64,000 nucleotides of DNA, taken from Dactylonectria macrodidyma. Taxonomy: Eukaryota > Ascomycota > Sordariomycetes > Hypocreales > Nectriaceae. Numbering within the stretch: the stretch's first letter is position 1; each line of letters begins with the position of its first letter. The stretch covers positions 620,001-684,000 of the forward strand of contig JAGMUV010000011.1 in the NCBI GenBank assembly GCA_020744425.1, read 5' to 3'. Below the pieces are notes generated by a model. That model was not told the origin of the DNA, made no database searches, and saw only the letters and a list, made by a program, of their open reading frames with translations. A program made the position numbers and the translations under genes. Positions 34,974 through 48,387 of this stretch are shown piece by piece.

Positions 34974-37900
34974 TTACACACTACCTCTGAGCCGCTGCTT
35001 CCTTGCCAGCCAGTCTCCCAGCATGTTATCCAGTTGCTATCACCCATGTTAGTAAATATACTCTGCGGAAAGTGTTAGAACACAGGAAACTTACGGTTGT
35101 GATTTCGGCCAGCTTCGCATTCTGTTCCCGGAACAGTCCACTGACAACTGGGTGCTCCTTGCTCTCCGGCTCCACATTAGTCTTGTCGTACACCACCACC
35201 AGAAGATCCCGCACATGATCGCTCTCATCAAAGAACGCCCGGAGCTTATCATCGTCCCAGCTGCGCTCCTTACCGCTTCGCGTCGAGCTGCTATCTTTAG
35301 GTGTCTCGTCTCCGTGTAACAGCTCTGGTGAAGGGACTTCTTCTGATGAGCGCCCTTCTTGAGATGATGTATCAATTTCTAACGCCGGCGGTTGGGTTGC
35401 GTTTACAGGTGATACCTGCACAGGTGATTCAGACAAGCGGTTATGTTGCAGGCCCTTGCTGCTCGTGATAGTCATGGCGCTCGGGTTCGTTGGTGGCTCG
35501 GCGCTGTTGGGGAATGCCCCTGGGACCTTCGCTCGCTGGCTTGCCTCCTTAGGTTTCTCCTCCTCGCTTGGCTCGGGTGTAGCCTGTGTTTCGAAATCCA
35601 GGTCCTCATCCGAAGAAAAGTCGTCCAGATCTGTTCGCGGCCGGGGTCTGTTCGTCTTCTGCCCCCTCGAATCGGCACCAGTACTAGCACTGCGATTCAG
35701 ACTCTTATTCGCTGTCGCCTTGTCTTCCCGCTGGGCTGCAGCTGAAGCGGAACGCTCCCGACTTGAGTTGGCTTGATGAGATGGCACCTCCTGGGTCTCA
35801 TTCGTCTCCGAGTCCACAATCCGCATTGTTGCAGGCGGTACGTTCGATACATCGTTGGTCCGGGACTCGTTAAGATATGCCGCGAGCTCCATTGTTGATG
35901 AAGGCTCGGTCAAGCTTCCTGGACCTTTGCGTGTAGGCGACGGTTCTGTACGCGGTAGCTGTTTCTGAAGCTTGCTGGGGCTTCGCTGGATCTTGTCGAC
36001 TGGACCTTGTTCCTCAAGCGACGGCGACTCGCTGCTTCGTCCAACAGACTCTGACTGAATGTCCATGGACCGCTTTCCAAACGACTCGTCATCGTCATCG
36101 ACAGACTTCTTCTTGTCCTTCCGTGAGAAAAAGCTTCGGATAGCGCTTGGCTTCTTGTCCTTTTCCTTTCGCTCCTTCTCTTTGATCTTCTTCTTTTCCT
36201 TGTCCGACATGAGCTCCTTGTCCATCTTATCCATGCTTCCTCGTGCCTTGACTTCCTTGGTAACTGAATCCGTCGACGGTCGCGGCTGGTTGTCGTCCCG
36301 CAACAAATTCGGCGTCAGAGTAATCTTTTTCGTTTCGACAGTGTCATCCTTAAAGAAAGAGTCGGTGTTCCTGACGGTTCCATTCCGTGACCTGCTAGGG
36401 CCTTCAGGCTTGGTATCCAAAAGAATATCCTCACTATTCCTCGTCTCATCTTCTTCCATCACCGTCTCAACCTTAGTAGGTTCCACAAGTTTGATGTCCC
36501 GGTTTACCCGGGGCTTCAATGGTTCCACCTTGGCGCTATCCACCGATGAGTTGTCGCCGTCCGCAGTGGCTTGTGTAGCTTGCTGCTGCTGTGAGTCTTT
36601 CTGTTCTTGCTTTTGCTGAGTCGTAGAAGTATGCCCAGCAAACAGCTCATCCAAATCCTCCTCGTCAGTTGAGTAGTCGTCGAAATCAGAATAGTCTACA
36701 TATGTAGGGGGAGCAAACGCAACGGTCTTGCGCTTCAAACGAATGGCTTTGAAGGTCTGCGGCTTCTTTTCTTGCTGGTCTCCCAGCATTGTTGCCGAAA
36801 GCTATAAAATTGTCAACGACTTGTCATTCTGATATGAGAGGCAGTTCATACGTCGACATTCCTGTGCTTGTTCAAGCGTGCGAGACGTTCCGTAGGCGTC
36901 TCAATGTGCTCAGCTGGTAAATATCCTAACGTCATAGTTAGATAACCCGTACGTGCACAATGTTCAGATCGAGGCCCTACCAATACTACTGTCCTTGACA
37001 ACTCGAACTAGCCACCAGTAACTGTTGCTGTCGTCGAGCAGGACCATGGTGTCACCCTTGGTCGCATTTGCTTGGCCCTCGACCGTCGCCACGAAGGTGT
37101 GCAGAGCGTATACGAATTCAAAGTCGATGTCCTCTGTGTCTTGTAAGCATTCGGCCGCCCAACCAGAATCAATAAATCTTGTGTCATCGGGGAAGGAGAG
37201 GTCAGAGTCATCATCTTCGAAGGATCCTTCGTATGGGAACATAAGCGGCATTTCGTGACCGTAAGCGTCGGAAATGTCGAACCCGTCATCCTGGGTGGTT
37301 TCTTCTTCGACGGTATCCAGGGAATTCGAAGTCTGGCTGCACTTGTGCGAGTTGCCTCGACCCCTGTCTCCAAGCACCACATCCTTTCTCTTGATTGCCT
37401 TGGCCTCTTCAGCAGTAGATTTCTAGCCTTCGCTGTGGCTTCGGTTCCCATCTCCTGTCTTCATTCGTTTTAAACCATTCCCAATACCAAACTCGTCGTC
37501 GTGTCGTCCGTAGGGGTCCAGATCGCGTTCGGAATCGGCTTCTCTTTTGGCTGCAATGCATTCCACATACTCACGACGAAGATGATTATTGGGCGGTATA
37601 GGTAAAGGTCGTGGGAGCTGTGCATATGTGATGTGATTGGGGTTGTGACTGGGAGCGTCCGGGTAGGGGGAAGGCGGTCTTTGCCCACTTGAGCCAGTGG
37701 TATTGGAAGGTAAGGTTTTGAAAACAGAGAGGGAAGAGACTCGGCGCGGCCAGGCCACGGGAGTAACGACAGGACAGCACCCACCATCTTCAATCGAGGG
37801 CGAGCTCGATATCTTGTCCATCATGTCATCGTCGAGGTCATCTGCGTCGCCGTCGAGGTCTCCCTCGTCCGACGAGGAGATGCCTCCATTCTGCGCAACG

Positions 37901-38677
37901 GCGAGCGCATCCTCCTGCGTCATTCTCTTATTATCGTCGTTGTCACGATGTTCAACCTGGCCCGGTCCAGTGACCAGTTCCTCAGCAAATCGATGGATGT
38001 CGCCGGTGTCGCCGTGGTCCCACGAGATGCGCGGGGAGCGGCTCTGTTCGTCGGCGGTGTCGTTTGAGACCTCGCGGATGGTCTCAGCCTGGTGGGGTGC
38101 AAGGGAGTTGGAACTGGCCAAGTTGGCGGAGCGTGGGCTTTTGGAGTGATCTTGAGCGGAGGGGGATTTGTGGTCTTGGAGATCGATGGTATCTGTGACC
38201 GAGCGAGCAGAAAGCGCGAAGTGTTAGTCAACTGCGTATTGAGGCGCATCAATGGAGCGTCGGTAGCAAGGCGAAGCAGGCGAGGTCGTTGAACGGGGAA
38301 AAAACAACAAAGTGATCAAAGTCGGGTGGTTGGAATGCGGCACGTAGTATCGCGATGTGCATCGGCACCCTAGTTCAAAGAAGGCCAGGGATTTGAAGGC
38401 AGTGGAAGGAGCAACACAGCGCGGCGCACTGAGGCGCAGGGGCAGGGGGACAAGGGGGCCAAAAGAAGGACGGGATGATGATGCTTGGATCGCTTCGAGA
38501 AACGGACGCCGTTGTAGGAAGGGGTAAGGGGAGAGCGAGAAGAGGTGTGGAGAGGGAAGAAAGACGTAAGATGATCACAACCTGGAAAGGGCAGTACCAG
38601 TACCACTACGTAGTGACCAGTGGGTAAGGTTTCTTGGGAGCCAACATACCTGCGCGAATGATGGTTGGTCGTGTCAT
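34974..38677 (-). CDS. Tea4/Bud14-type SH3 polarity protein, PP1-binding
   Basis: Six exons (38650-38677, 37488-38192, 36981-37406, 36852-36925, 35095-36801, 34974-35036) give 1,000 residues, phase kept throughout. Tea4/Bud14 proteins recruit type 1 phosphatase to cell ends and regulate formins and polarity. The SH3 domain lies at about 335-400 (EFVYALHTFVATVEG, SYWWLVRV, GYLPAEHIETP). An RVxF-like PP1 docking motif, KRKTVAF, lies at about 433-439, followed by YSDFDDYSTDEEDLDELF. The remaining 500 residues are charged, disordered and rich in Ser/Lys/Glu. The protein ends in LDNMLGDWLARKQRLR. Intron 5 has a perfect TACTAAC branch site. The exon 2/3 junction (intron 37407-37487, GTATTG donor) is inferred because the frame otherwise meets a TAG at 37423-37425. 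Intron 1 is long, 457 bp. Confidence 0.88.
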
Positions 38678-41600
38678 GGTGAATAATTATAAAGAGCGGC
38701 AGCGCCGATCTCCAAAGTCGCTGGGCGGAAAAGCCACGGCCCTAGAAGGATGGCGGAGGGGATGAGCAGACGCTCACGAGGCACCTTGCACACACTGAAG
38801 CCGATACTCCACGAAGAAGTAATTACTTGGCGCGTAGGCCACGGCAGGTGTGCAGGCGTATATTGGGTCCCCCTGGGTCGGTTCCCTTTCCCTCGTCCAC
38901 ACGCCGTTGGTTTTGTGTGTCGGTTATGACTTGGGAGGGAGGCAAGGAAATGGACGGGGGGATGGTGGACCCCGTGCCTTGGCGGTGCCTTGCTTTGTGC
39001 CTGCGTTGTGCTGGGTTTTGGGGAACGGGAGCGGGAGGTTTCAATGTGCCGCGTGCTTCGTTTCACGGCTTGCGATTTGCGTGGTGCGTGTGGCGTTTTT
39101 TTTGGAACGACGATTCTCTCACTCCAGAGCGAAGGCTGAAGATAGCCCGGTGACCGGCCACGACGAGCGAGTCGGGTATCAATTGGCTGATCAGCCTTGG
39201 CCTCTCGGGACGTGTAGTCGTTGTCGGTCGTTGTGCTGCGCTGTGCTGGTACTGTGCTGTGTTATACAGTGCTCTGTTTTGCTTGCTTTGTTTTGTTGGA
39301 ACTGCCGGGGTGGATGCGACCAACAAGTGACAAATGATCGTCAGCTGGCGTGGTAAACTGGGTTGAATAATTCGATTCTCGGCGCAGTAGCCACTACCTA
39401 TATGCACGGGGGCGGACACACTGTGCTTCTGTGAGTTCAATGAGCTGGCGCCGTTGCAATTGCACAAGAAGAGTTGCAGGATGGCCCAAGTTTGGTTTCG
39501 GGACACCAACCTGGGTATGGATCTCCACCGGGGGAGGGTCGTGCTCAGAAACCAGGCGGATCTAACGAGAGAAAAGAAAAGAGGCCCAGTCCTTCTGCCC
39601 CCTTTTTTTCTTCCACTTCTCTCGTCTGCGAGACTGTTTTGCAAGGCTGCCCGGTTGGTAGCCTATGAACAGTAGCGCCCCTTTCTTTCAGTACCTTAGC
39701 CTTCAGCAGCTGTCCAGGTTGTTGGTGCTCCCGCGAATCGCGATCCGGCGTTCAACGTAGCGTCGGGTTGGCGAGGGTTTGAGCAGCAGACGGCGCAAGT
39801 GGTGAGATTGCGGAGGGAAGAAGAAGAAAGAAGAGCGCGCGATCTATCTGCAGGTGATGCGGTATCAGGGTCTTGGGTGTAAACGGCCAAGTGGCTGGTC
39901 ACAACCTCAACGTGGAAAGTGACTAGCAGAATTTTGATGTCCTTCCACCTTCGGGATCCTGGTGGGGGAGGTTGGTTCTCAGTGACAGTTTGCCCGTTGA
40001 CGTCGGGACGAAATAAAGTGGAGGCCGGCGCGGGTCAGGCCATCTATGAATCGAGCAGAGCAATCAACGGACCGTGGCGACGGAGCAGCTGCGTGGGATA
40101 GCAAGTTGTCGAGAGAATTGGGAGGAGGAAAAGGCAAACGGAGGCGGGAAAGCGAAGGGGCGAGACTGAAGGAGAGGCAGACGGGCAGCAGGGATATGAC
40201 ACACCCGCGGCTCGCGTCAATTAGGTTTTGCAGAGTGATGAGGGACTCTCTCGTCGTGGTGTTTGGGGGAAAAATAGAAGTCGAGGTGGTAGTGGTGGAG
40301 GAGCCCAGTGTCTCGAGGTCAATCAATTAGCGGCACGAGCTTCACACTTGACGAACTGAGTGGTTGACCGAGAGTAGAGGTGGAAAAATACGTTAGGTGT
40401 CCGAGGAAAGACAGCAGAGAAACAAGGTCCCCATTACATTTGTTTCCGTGTTTGTTTGCTGCGTGTCCGTCCCCTCATTCTCTCTCTATCGTCCTCGCTC
40501 CGTCTGTGTCTTCCATCATGATTACCACTCCGGGTCTAATGCGTGTCTCCCGCATGGGCCAACAGTATTTTCTAGCACCATCGATGCATCACGTATCATG
40601 TCATGTCTCAACAAGTCCGACCCAATACGTGCGCGTGCAGTAGGGGGGAGAAGAAACCCAGGAGGAACCTGAGAGGGCAGAACAATAGGTGACCAGATCA
40701 AGCCATCCGCTGTACGCACATAGTAGTACACGCTCCAGGTCTCTCTGACGAAGGCCAGCAATCATTCACTGGCGCTGGGTTTTCCACTTGGTCTCATGGA
40801 CCCGGGCCGTGTATTAAAACCCCTGGCCAAGCTTCCGCGTGGAATCCTCATTAGCGGGTTTCCCAGGGCCTGTTCCCTGCTCGGGTAGCGGCCACATCGC
40901 CAGTAACTTGTATTTTGGGGAGCCCAGCCGCGTGGCTGGTGCCGGGGAACAGGGTCTTGGAGGGCCTATGAAACGCTGAAACTTGGCCTGGCTGCCAGGG
41001 GTATGTGGCTGCGGCAGGCCGTGACTGGCTGTCTTACTCGGTTCAGTCCCTGACTAAAAAAACAAGGCCCCATTTGGCGGCCAGCTGCCCGTGACTGTCA
41101 CTTGACAACCGCCCACAAAAAAAGGGTGGTAATTTGGTCGTCATAAGAAGTCAAGCTTCAAAGTACCTAGAAGGCATGGGCAGTCCAATCAATCCCAAAC
41201 CGCGGCGCTTGTTCTTTTCATCAAGCTCTCCCATGCCCGACGCGAATGGAAACAAGCTAATGTAGGCACTTTAACTGTCGACTCCGAGAGTCCGAGGTCC
41301 TCAGGCTCTCCTCATTCTCTCACACTGTCTCTCACACTCACCCTTCACACACTCTCTGATTCACTCTCCACCCCCTCCCCCCTTGCCGCATTCCTCATCC
41401 CGCATTCCATATCCCACATCCGACATTTTCATCCTGTCTCAGTGTCTCAAGTTTAAGTTAAACAACAATACGTAGTCCACAAGCCTCACCACACCACACA
41501 TTTCGATGTGGGAATGATGCCTTATAACTCGCTTGCTTAGGTAGGTCGTCGACGCATCAACTCCATCAGCGCTATTCCTTCACTGCTGCGATCGCACACG

Positions 41601-42950
41601 CCCAGAGGCTTCGGCATTTGTCGCACGGATCTTTACTTCCAGTCCCATCCTAGATACTTATTATTGTCCTCGCACCACCATTACACGTCGACAAAGACCA
41701 AGCTTTGTCCACACATGTAACGCCACGCCATCCGCGTCTCACGCATCACACACACCATCCGCCCCATCCCTGCCCCCAGTTTGTAGCCCACAGGGCACCG
41801 AGTGTGGTATTCTGCATGATGTTGAATCCCATTTCTCACGGCTTGAACAAAAATAGACAGGTATACAAAAAAGAAGCAAACGGCCTACGCATCGGTGCTT
41901 GATTACGACAACACTAGCCTAATCTTAGTCCTATTGTCAGAGGCTCCGGACGATGATGCTATCCCTTCCACGTAGTGAGGTTCATTACAAGCCCACTGTC
42001 TCAAATATACAAATCATCGGCGCATAGGCCGCTGGTTCGTCATCAGCACCGTCCCCTCTCTTATCCTTCTTGCCAACTTTCTTTCCTTCTTTCCAAGCCG
42101 TATCACTAAGTCACAGCACCATCAGGATGGCAGACATAACCGACACGACCAAGGCATGTAGACCTCTAACCCGAGATCAAAACTGACAGGATACCTCCGG
42201 CACAAGAACAAAATGAATAGGCCCATATAGGCGGTTCTCCCCCACACTCGTTCTTAGTGAGCCTCGTGTATATGACCAACTCGCCATAGCATGAAGTCCA
42301 ATCTAAACTCACCTGGATCTCCATCCGCCATCACTTTCACAGCCAAGACAGCCAAGACAGCCAAGACAGCCCACATTCTCAACTCTTTCGAGACGTTAAC
42401 ACTCCGCGTCTTTCATGATATCATTGTGCTTGAAGTTCTCCATTCCGCTCATGCGTGCCATCGGCGTTGTGACCTCCGACCCAGACACCCGAAGTTCATA
42501 TTCGGAAGGATATTACCGAGACACTCCATGGATCCACCTTTCATGGTTCAGCACGCCTCCTTTTTCTCAAAATCTTTCGGCATGTTATTTCACGTGGAGA
42601 GTATTTGACCGAGAAGTGGAACATCGATCTACATCTCAAGACTCTCACCATCAGTGTTGTGGTCACGGCGTTTAGAACATTATCACCGAGGAACAAGTGG
42701 AACAGTATGCTTGAACGTTGAAAATGTATTTCTATCATTAGTCGACTACTTGGATTGCAGTCTTTTCGACTTTTCTTTAACCATCCCAATCCGGTTCCCT
42801 ATGAGGCCCATGCCAGGGCAATGCTGTAAACAAACCATACAATGCTCGTCTCCTATCTAGGACGTTCTCTCAGAAATCATCATGCTATGCTCGAAATCAG
42901 AAAACACTCTTTTCCTTCATCACGCCACGTAAGCTTTCGAGGCCAATCCT
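38678..42950. other. Gene-free region of about 4.3 kb between Tea4 and GDH2
   Basis: Both flanking genes are on the minus strand, so this holds the Tea4 promoter and leader and the GDH2 3' end. Up to about 40.3 kb the + strand is rich in GA and GT tracts, which on the minus strand read as pyrimidine-rich leader-like sequence. CT-rich sequence on the + strand follows at about 41.3-41.45 kb. A 9-bp tandem repeat lies at 42341-42371. No open frame shows a domain. Confidence 0.5.
42341..42371. repeat. 9-bp tandem repeat (AGCCAAGAC)
   Basis: Three perfect copies of AGCCAAGAC followed by a partial copy. It lies 600 bp past the GDH2 stop in non-coding DNA. Confidence 0.85.
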
Positions 42951-45900
42951 CTAAGCGCCAATCTGGGCCATGCGCTTCGACATGCTGTTTAAACTGGTCA
43001 GCGTCTGTGATTCATTTGGGTTCGTTTGGGTTACACTTACAAGTCGTAGAAGGCAAACTGGCTGGGGTTGCTACCGAACTGGTACACGAAGCGGCTGGCA
43101 AGGTAGCTGCCGAAGATGCTGCGGAGGTAGGACTCGGGGATGCGGCTAATCAGGGTGTCGAGGCCAATCTTCTCCAACAAGAGGGCGGGAAGGGCATCCT
43201 TGAGGACGGAGCGGCGGATCTTCTCGTTATCCCAAAGGTCGGAGTGCTGAAGCTTCTCGTCCAGGTCGGTGATGGCGACGGACAGCTTGTCAGACAGGAT
43301 CGATCGGGAGACGCCGGTCTCCTCGTTCTCACGCCAGATGGCCTCGAACTCGAGACGAGCGTTGTCCTGGATCTTGAGCTGGACCTGCTTGACGTAGTCC
43401 TTGTAGAACTGAGGGGCCTCGCCATTGGCGCCGACGCACATGTTCTCGACAAAGCCGGCGTCGTCGAAGGAGAGCGAAGCCAGAACCTCAAGTGAGGACG
43501 AGGTCACACCACCCTTGTTGGCGGAAGCATCCTTGTACAGAATGCAGCCAGCCTGCTCGAGCATGAGCTTGGCCTCCTGAGTGATAAATAGGTTGGCACC
43601 CTCGACAAGGTAAGGGATGATGGACTTTCCGTTCTTGATGAGACGGTTGACAGTGATAAGGTCAATGGAGGCGGGTCGGCCACCGCAAGGAACAAAGGCA
43701 TCGACGCTGCCGGTATCCCGGAGGTGGAAGGTGTTGCGGAACGAAGTACCGTTGGTAATGACCTCGCCGGAAGGCAGGGTGATGTTGGTGTCGTCGCACA
43801 GAACGCGGTATCCATCCTTGGAGAGCTTGCTGACGTCGTACTCAATGATCATGGAGCGGGTCTCAGCAAGGCGGAGAAGCTCAGCACGGTCAAGACCGTT
43901 GGGGTCAGCGAGGACACCAGAGCCATCGACGATAGCAGTGTACTTCTCGTTGCCAAGCTTGATCTCGTTGCTGCCAAGATCGCCGTCGGGACCACCAGTC
44001 TGCATCTTGCGGATGGTAGAGGGGTCAAGGTTGAGCTTGCGGTAGATGCCCTTGACGTACTCACGAACAGACAGAGTAGTCATACCATAAGTGTCGTGGG
44101 GAATACCACCCAGCTTGGGAGACTTGCCGGTGAAGAAGGACTTCCACCAGGGGGCGCCACGGGTACGGGCGTGCTCAGTAGCCCAGTCAACCAACTCAGC
44201 AGTGTTCTCATCAGGGCCGAGGAAGAGAATCTCCTCCTTGCCGTAAAGGTCGACGAGAGGGTTCTTGATTCCAGGAGTGCGGGCAGGCAGAAGAAGATCA
44301 AGGATACTATCGATGTACTTCTCGAAAGCCTCACGAGCTCGGTCCTGCTGCTTGGGGTCGAGGAGAATGACACCCTTGGAACCACCCTCGGGGATGTCCT
44401 TGTTCTTGCGCTGCTGAGTGCTAGCGAGGCCGTAGTTCTCATCGAAGAGGTTGCGGGCGTTGATGCTGTAAGCCTCCTTGCTGCGGGATTTGACGATACG
44501 GATACCGCCACGAGAGATGTCCTTAAAGCGGAGGTGGAAACCTCGGGACTCGGAGCTGATGACGAGGAACATGCCGTACAGGGGCTTGGGGTACTCGACG
44601 TCGGGGAGAAAGGCCGGGTCCAGACGGAAGCTCAGGGCAACCTTGGTAGGGGTGAAGTAGTTTGTCTTTAGGATGGCGTTGTTGAAGACGCGGAAAGCGG
44701 TCAAGACCATTTCCTCATGCTCGTTGTTGACAGTCTTGGAGATCTTGTCCTTGAGACCCTCGTCCGACAAGACCTCGACAGAGGTGCTTGAAGAGATGAG
44801 TTGCTCAGCGGCCTCGGGGTCCTTAACCAAGTGGACATTAGCGAACGAGGCGTAGAGAGCTCGGACGAGGCCGGGGTAGTTCTGGATGATCTCGTAGATA
44901 TAGTCGGGGGTGAAAGTCTCGGATCGAAGACGGCGCTTGAGGTTGGACAGAAGAGCAGCCTGGGCGTTGTTGCCGGCGTCAAGAATCTTGGAGAGGGAGG
45001 CGTACTCGGGGCCGAGTCTGTTCAGGAAGTGCTGAACGAAAACCCATGCGGAGTGGGCGTAGACGGACTCTTGGAGACTCAGCTGGTTGGTAAGGAAGAG
45101 GCCGTGGAACTTGTTGTGGGGGAGGCAGTAGAGGAGAGAGACCTCCTTGGAGATCTGGTTGATGCTATCCTCCCAGGGGGGGAAGTCAGCGTCGAGACCC
45201 ATGGCGGGTCGGAGGTAGACACTCATGACAGTGATGCCGTTGGAGAACTGCTCAAGGTACTTTCGCGAACTGGTGACGCCATAGTAGTGGTAGAGATCGC
45301 TCAGAGCGGAGAAGAGACCACGGGCGGTACGAGAGCGGAAGGCGATAACCATGCGCTTCTCGACGCTGTCCTCAATGTCAAAGACCTCGATGACGGGGCC
45401 GGCTCGCTTAACGGCAAGCTCAATAATCTCCTGGTAGATCTGCTTGGTGTTGGCGGTAGCCTTCTGGAGGAAACCTTGGTCGGCGATCAGCTCGAGCTGA
45501 GTCGCGTTGGGATCAGTAGTCTCAACGGAAGTCAGGAACTGGCACTGGTAGACGAAGTAACATCGGAGAGTAGCCTTGGATGATGGGCTGGCACCGAGGA
45601 CGGCGGGAGATCGGAAGGTCTCGACACGGTACTTGCTAGTACCAGGGTGGTCGATGTACTTGTTCTCGAGGCGCTCCTCGTAGCGGGGACCAGAGAAGTT
45701 GGTCTCGCCGGGAGTGCTGGTGTCGATGTAGATGGCGTGGTCATTGGCCTCCATGTCGAGGCGGATCTCCTCCTGCTTGTCCTCGCGGGCATAGGCAGCG
45801 ACCTTGGCAGCATACAAAGAGGTAACATGGCTGGCAATGACAGCAGGGGTCTCAATGTGGAAGTAGACATCATCGATGCCTAGCTTCTCGTAGAACCACT

Positions 45901-46301
45901 CAATCTGCTCATCAGCCTGAGACTGAGGGATGAAGCCGGCTTGTAGGATGATCTCCTTGACTAGTCGGGTGGTCAGCGAGCTCGTCTTGCAGACCAATGG
46001 GGATCGTTAGAAGCTTACCAGCCTTGATCTGATCAGCCTTGCCGGTGAACTCGGGGGCAATGTAGCCAACAGTGGCCGAGCGAAGAATCCGATGGCCGTT
46101 ATGGTTAGTCGCGGTCAAGGGAACGCTGAAGTGTGTGGGCTGGGGAGAAGGGCCACGGCTGGCCTCCTCGGCCTGAACATTGGCCACGGGCTTGGAAGTG
46201 ATGGCCGTCATGGTGGGCAATTGGTCCTCGAAGGGATCTGTGTATTCCGGGAATCTGTCAATGGGAGGGATGTTAGTCGTCGGGCTTTGAACGAGCATCA
46301 T
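42951..46301 (-). CDS. GDH2: NAD-dependent glutamate dehydrogenase
   Basis: Three exons (46019-46301, 43041-45960, 42951-42993) give 1,081 residues, normal for the large fungal NAD-GDH. The enzyme deaminates glutamate to 2-oxoglutarate and ammonium and feeds amino-acid nitrogen and carbon into the TCA cycle. The N-terminal half is the family-specific regulatory region (GYIAPEFTGKADQIKAVKEII, VRYF-like CYFVYQCQF). The catalytic half includes GFHLRFKDISRGGIRIVKSR, QQRKNKDIPEGGSKGVIL, GGPDGDLGSNEIKLG with the nucleotide-binding glycines, and IPYLVEGANLFITQEAK. The large exon reads to a TAA inside GTAAGT, but splicing the last intron (branch CTGAC, acceptor CAG) replaces the final Leu with FLNSMSKRMAQIGA, which I prefer. 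The start ATG has a good context, and a TATA box lies 120 bp upstream. Confidence 0.95.
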
Positions 46302-46420
46302 CTTGATAGAGATGACGTCGGAGTGAACGACAAGTGTGGAAAGGTAGTAAACGTATGGACGAAGGTAGGAAACGTGTAAGTGATGATGACAGCGGGGAGA
46401 ACAACAGCTCTGGGCAAGCC

Positions 46421-46427
46421 CTTTATA
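46421..46427 (-). promoter_or_regulatory. TATA box of GDH2
   Basis: On the minus strand the sequence reads TATAAAG, 120 bp before the start codon. No other ATG in a better position lies between it and the chosen start, which supports that start. Highly expressed metabolic genes in filamentous fungi often carry such a TATA box. Confidence 0.5.
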
Positions 46428-48387
46428 CACAATGCCCAGACGGTGTCGACATGATAAGAACCATCATGTCGTCACCACGGACACTGCATACCAAGTCTCG
46501 GTGTGTGCTTGTGAGTCAATGGGAACTACTCTGATACGGCTGCTGACCATCAGACGGGCGCAGCATCGGCTCAGAGCGCAACACCATGGATCCAAGGAAC
46601 GCCACCAGATCGGGACCTGAATTGCCAAATGCAGGGCGCAGGGTCTAACGTGACTGCGGCGAACCCTAGGAACGCGGCAGATGGCTGCAAACAGGCAAGG
46701 AGCTTATCTCTCGCGATTGCGATGGATACGGGCGGCGAGCCAAAGCGACTCGATCAAGCCTGGTGAGAACGGCTTTCACCGCCGGGCCGGTCTCGTATCG
46801 CGTCCATTTTTGGGTCAGGGCAGGGGGGCACAGAGGAGCCACAAACGGGGTCCAAGTTGCGATAAGAGAAGTGAAGGGGGCGGGCATGTGTTCGGATAAG
46901 AGGGTAGGTATCCGCGACTTACCGGTTTGTTTATGTGATGCGGCGATCAATTCGTCACAGTTCAGGAGCGAGCTGGGACTGGCAGAAACCTGCTGTGGTA
47001 CTTTGGCACACGCAGGTATTGGCGTAGTGCAGCGGTGGTGATGATGATGTTATGCGTGTAAGTCGGGATAGCCGGACCTTACAACTTGGGGCGCGAGAGA
47101 TGCTTTCTCTTGCGAGTGTAGGAGGAGGATAGAGGTGAACAACGAAGAGGAAACCTCTGACTGTTGTTGTTCAGACGAAGGTTGAGGTGAAGAAACGGCT
47201 TTTGCGAGGCTAGCCAGAGTTCCAGAAGGTCCAAACTTTTGATCTCGATTAGCACAGCTTGATTAGCTGGCGGTAGTTCCGTGGTGCGAACTCAGCACAG
47301 CCATCCAGTCAGCCCTGTCGTAAATAGCAACTGACGGTCAAGCCGGAGGACAAGAGAGATAAGAGAATCTGTCTTGATACGGTAGAGTTTATTCGTCTCG
47401 GGAGGGGTGAGACGAGAGGGAGGAATGCGGCGGGTGGTGAGAGTGAGATGACGTTTAAGAGAGAAGAGAGGTGGAGGAGGGAGAGAAGGAGGAGGAAGGA
47501 GGAAGAGGGTGAATTGGAGCCTTTGGCAAAGTGCAGTAAATCAGAGCGTGTAACGAACCGAGATCATAAGAAATTCCTGGGGACCTGGCGATGGAAGCTT
47601 TAAATACTCGAGTCCACGAGCTCGAGTCTTCACTCAACAATGACGGGAGCAATGGTACGAAGTACTTGACGAGGTACTTGCCTGGGAGATGCTGTAGAGA
47701 CAAGTGGTACGTGCCGGCTCACGTTTGCGTGGCGGGTAAGTACCGTGCACTCCGTCTCCATCGTCGTACCTTTCAAGTTCCCATCCTAAGGTCAATCGGT
47801 CTCTCCCCGTGGCTGTTCTCCCGTTCTTCTGACACTATTGTCACGTTGGCCACTCTCACTTCCCGCTCACCTTTGCTGCCAATACACCCTAGAGTCGCTA
47901 CACCTCCACCCCCCTGCCACAGCGGGTGGGTCTCCCCTGCGAGGCCACTGGAAGGGGGGCGCTTGGGCGCGGTACAGTGCACTCGCCCCCAGGGCAGTCC
48001 AGCGGGCGGTGGGTGCTAGGTACGTGCTGAAGGGTGCTCACCCACATTGGCACCTACCCGTAGGGTCTTAACCCAAGCACTTTGGCACCCCAGACAGCCC
48101 AAACTCCAGGGGATACACTCCCCAATGGCCACCGGCCCGGTCGGCCAGCGTCCAATCCATGGCGCGCGCCCCGGCACTTGGCTCAGCCAGAAGAGTCGAG
48201 AAACAAGACCCAGCGGGGAAGATCGTGATCATGACCTCAAGCACCGCAGCAAAATGGTCAATTGATTACCCAATAGCGCCCCCGCCCTAAGCCTCAAGGG
48301 GAAGGCTATGTGGCCCAAGCGCCCGGTTCCTGGCCGCTCAGGTGCCAGGAACGACTTTTGCAGCCTCTCCCAGTCTCCCCCAGACCC

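Noticed and set aside
35036..35095. Alternative last acceptor of Tea4 at the first CAG after the donor
   Set aside because: It gives a glycine-rich tail without similarity, whereas the acceptor after the perfect TACTAAC branch site gives LDNMLGDWLARKQ.
37407..37487. Alternative Tea4 intron ending at the TAG (37423-37425)
   Set aside because: Joining there from either GT donor shifts the frame and meets a stop within a few codons.
43724..45583. Long antisense frames opposite GDH2 (up to 315 codons)
   Set aside because: They mirror the codon bias of GDH2 and show no domain.
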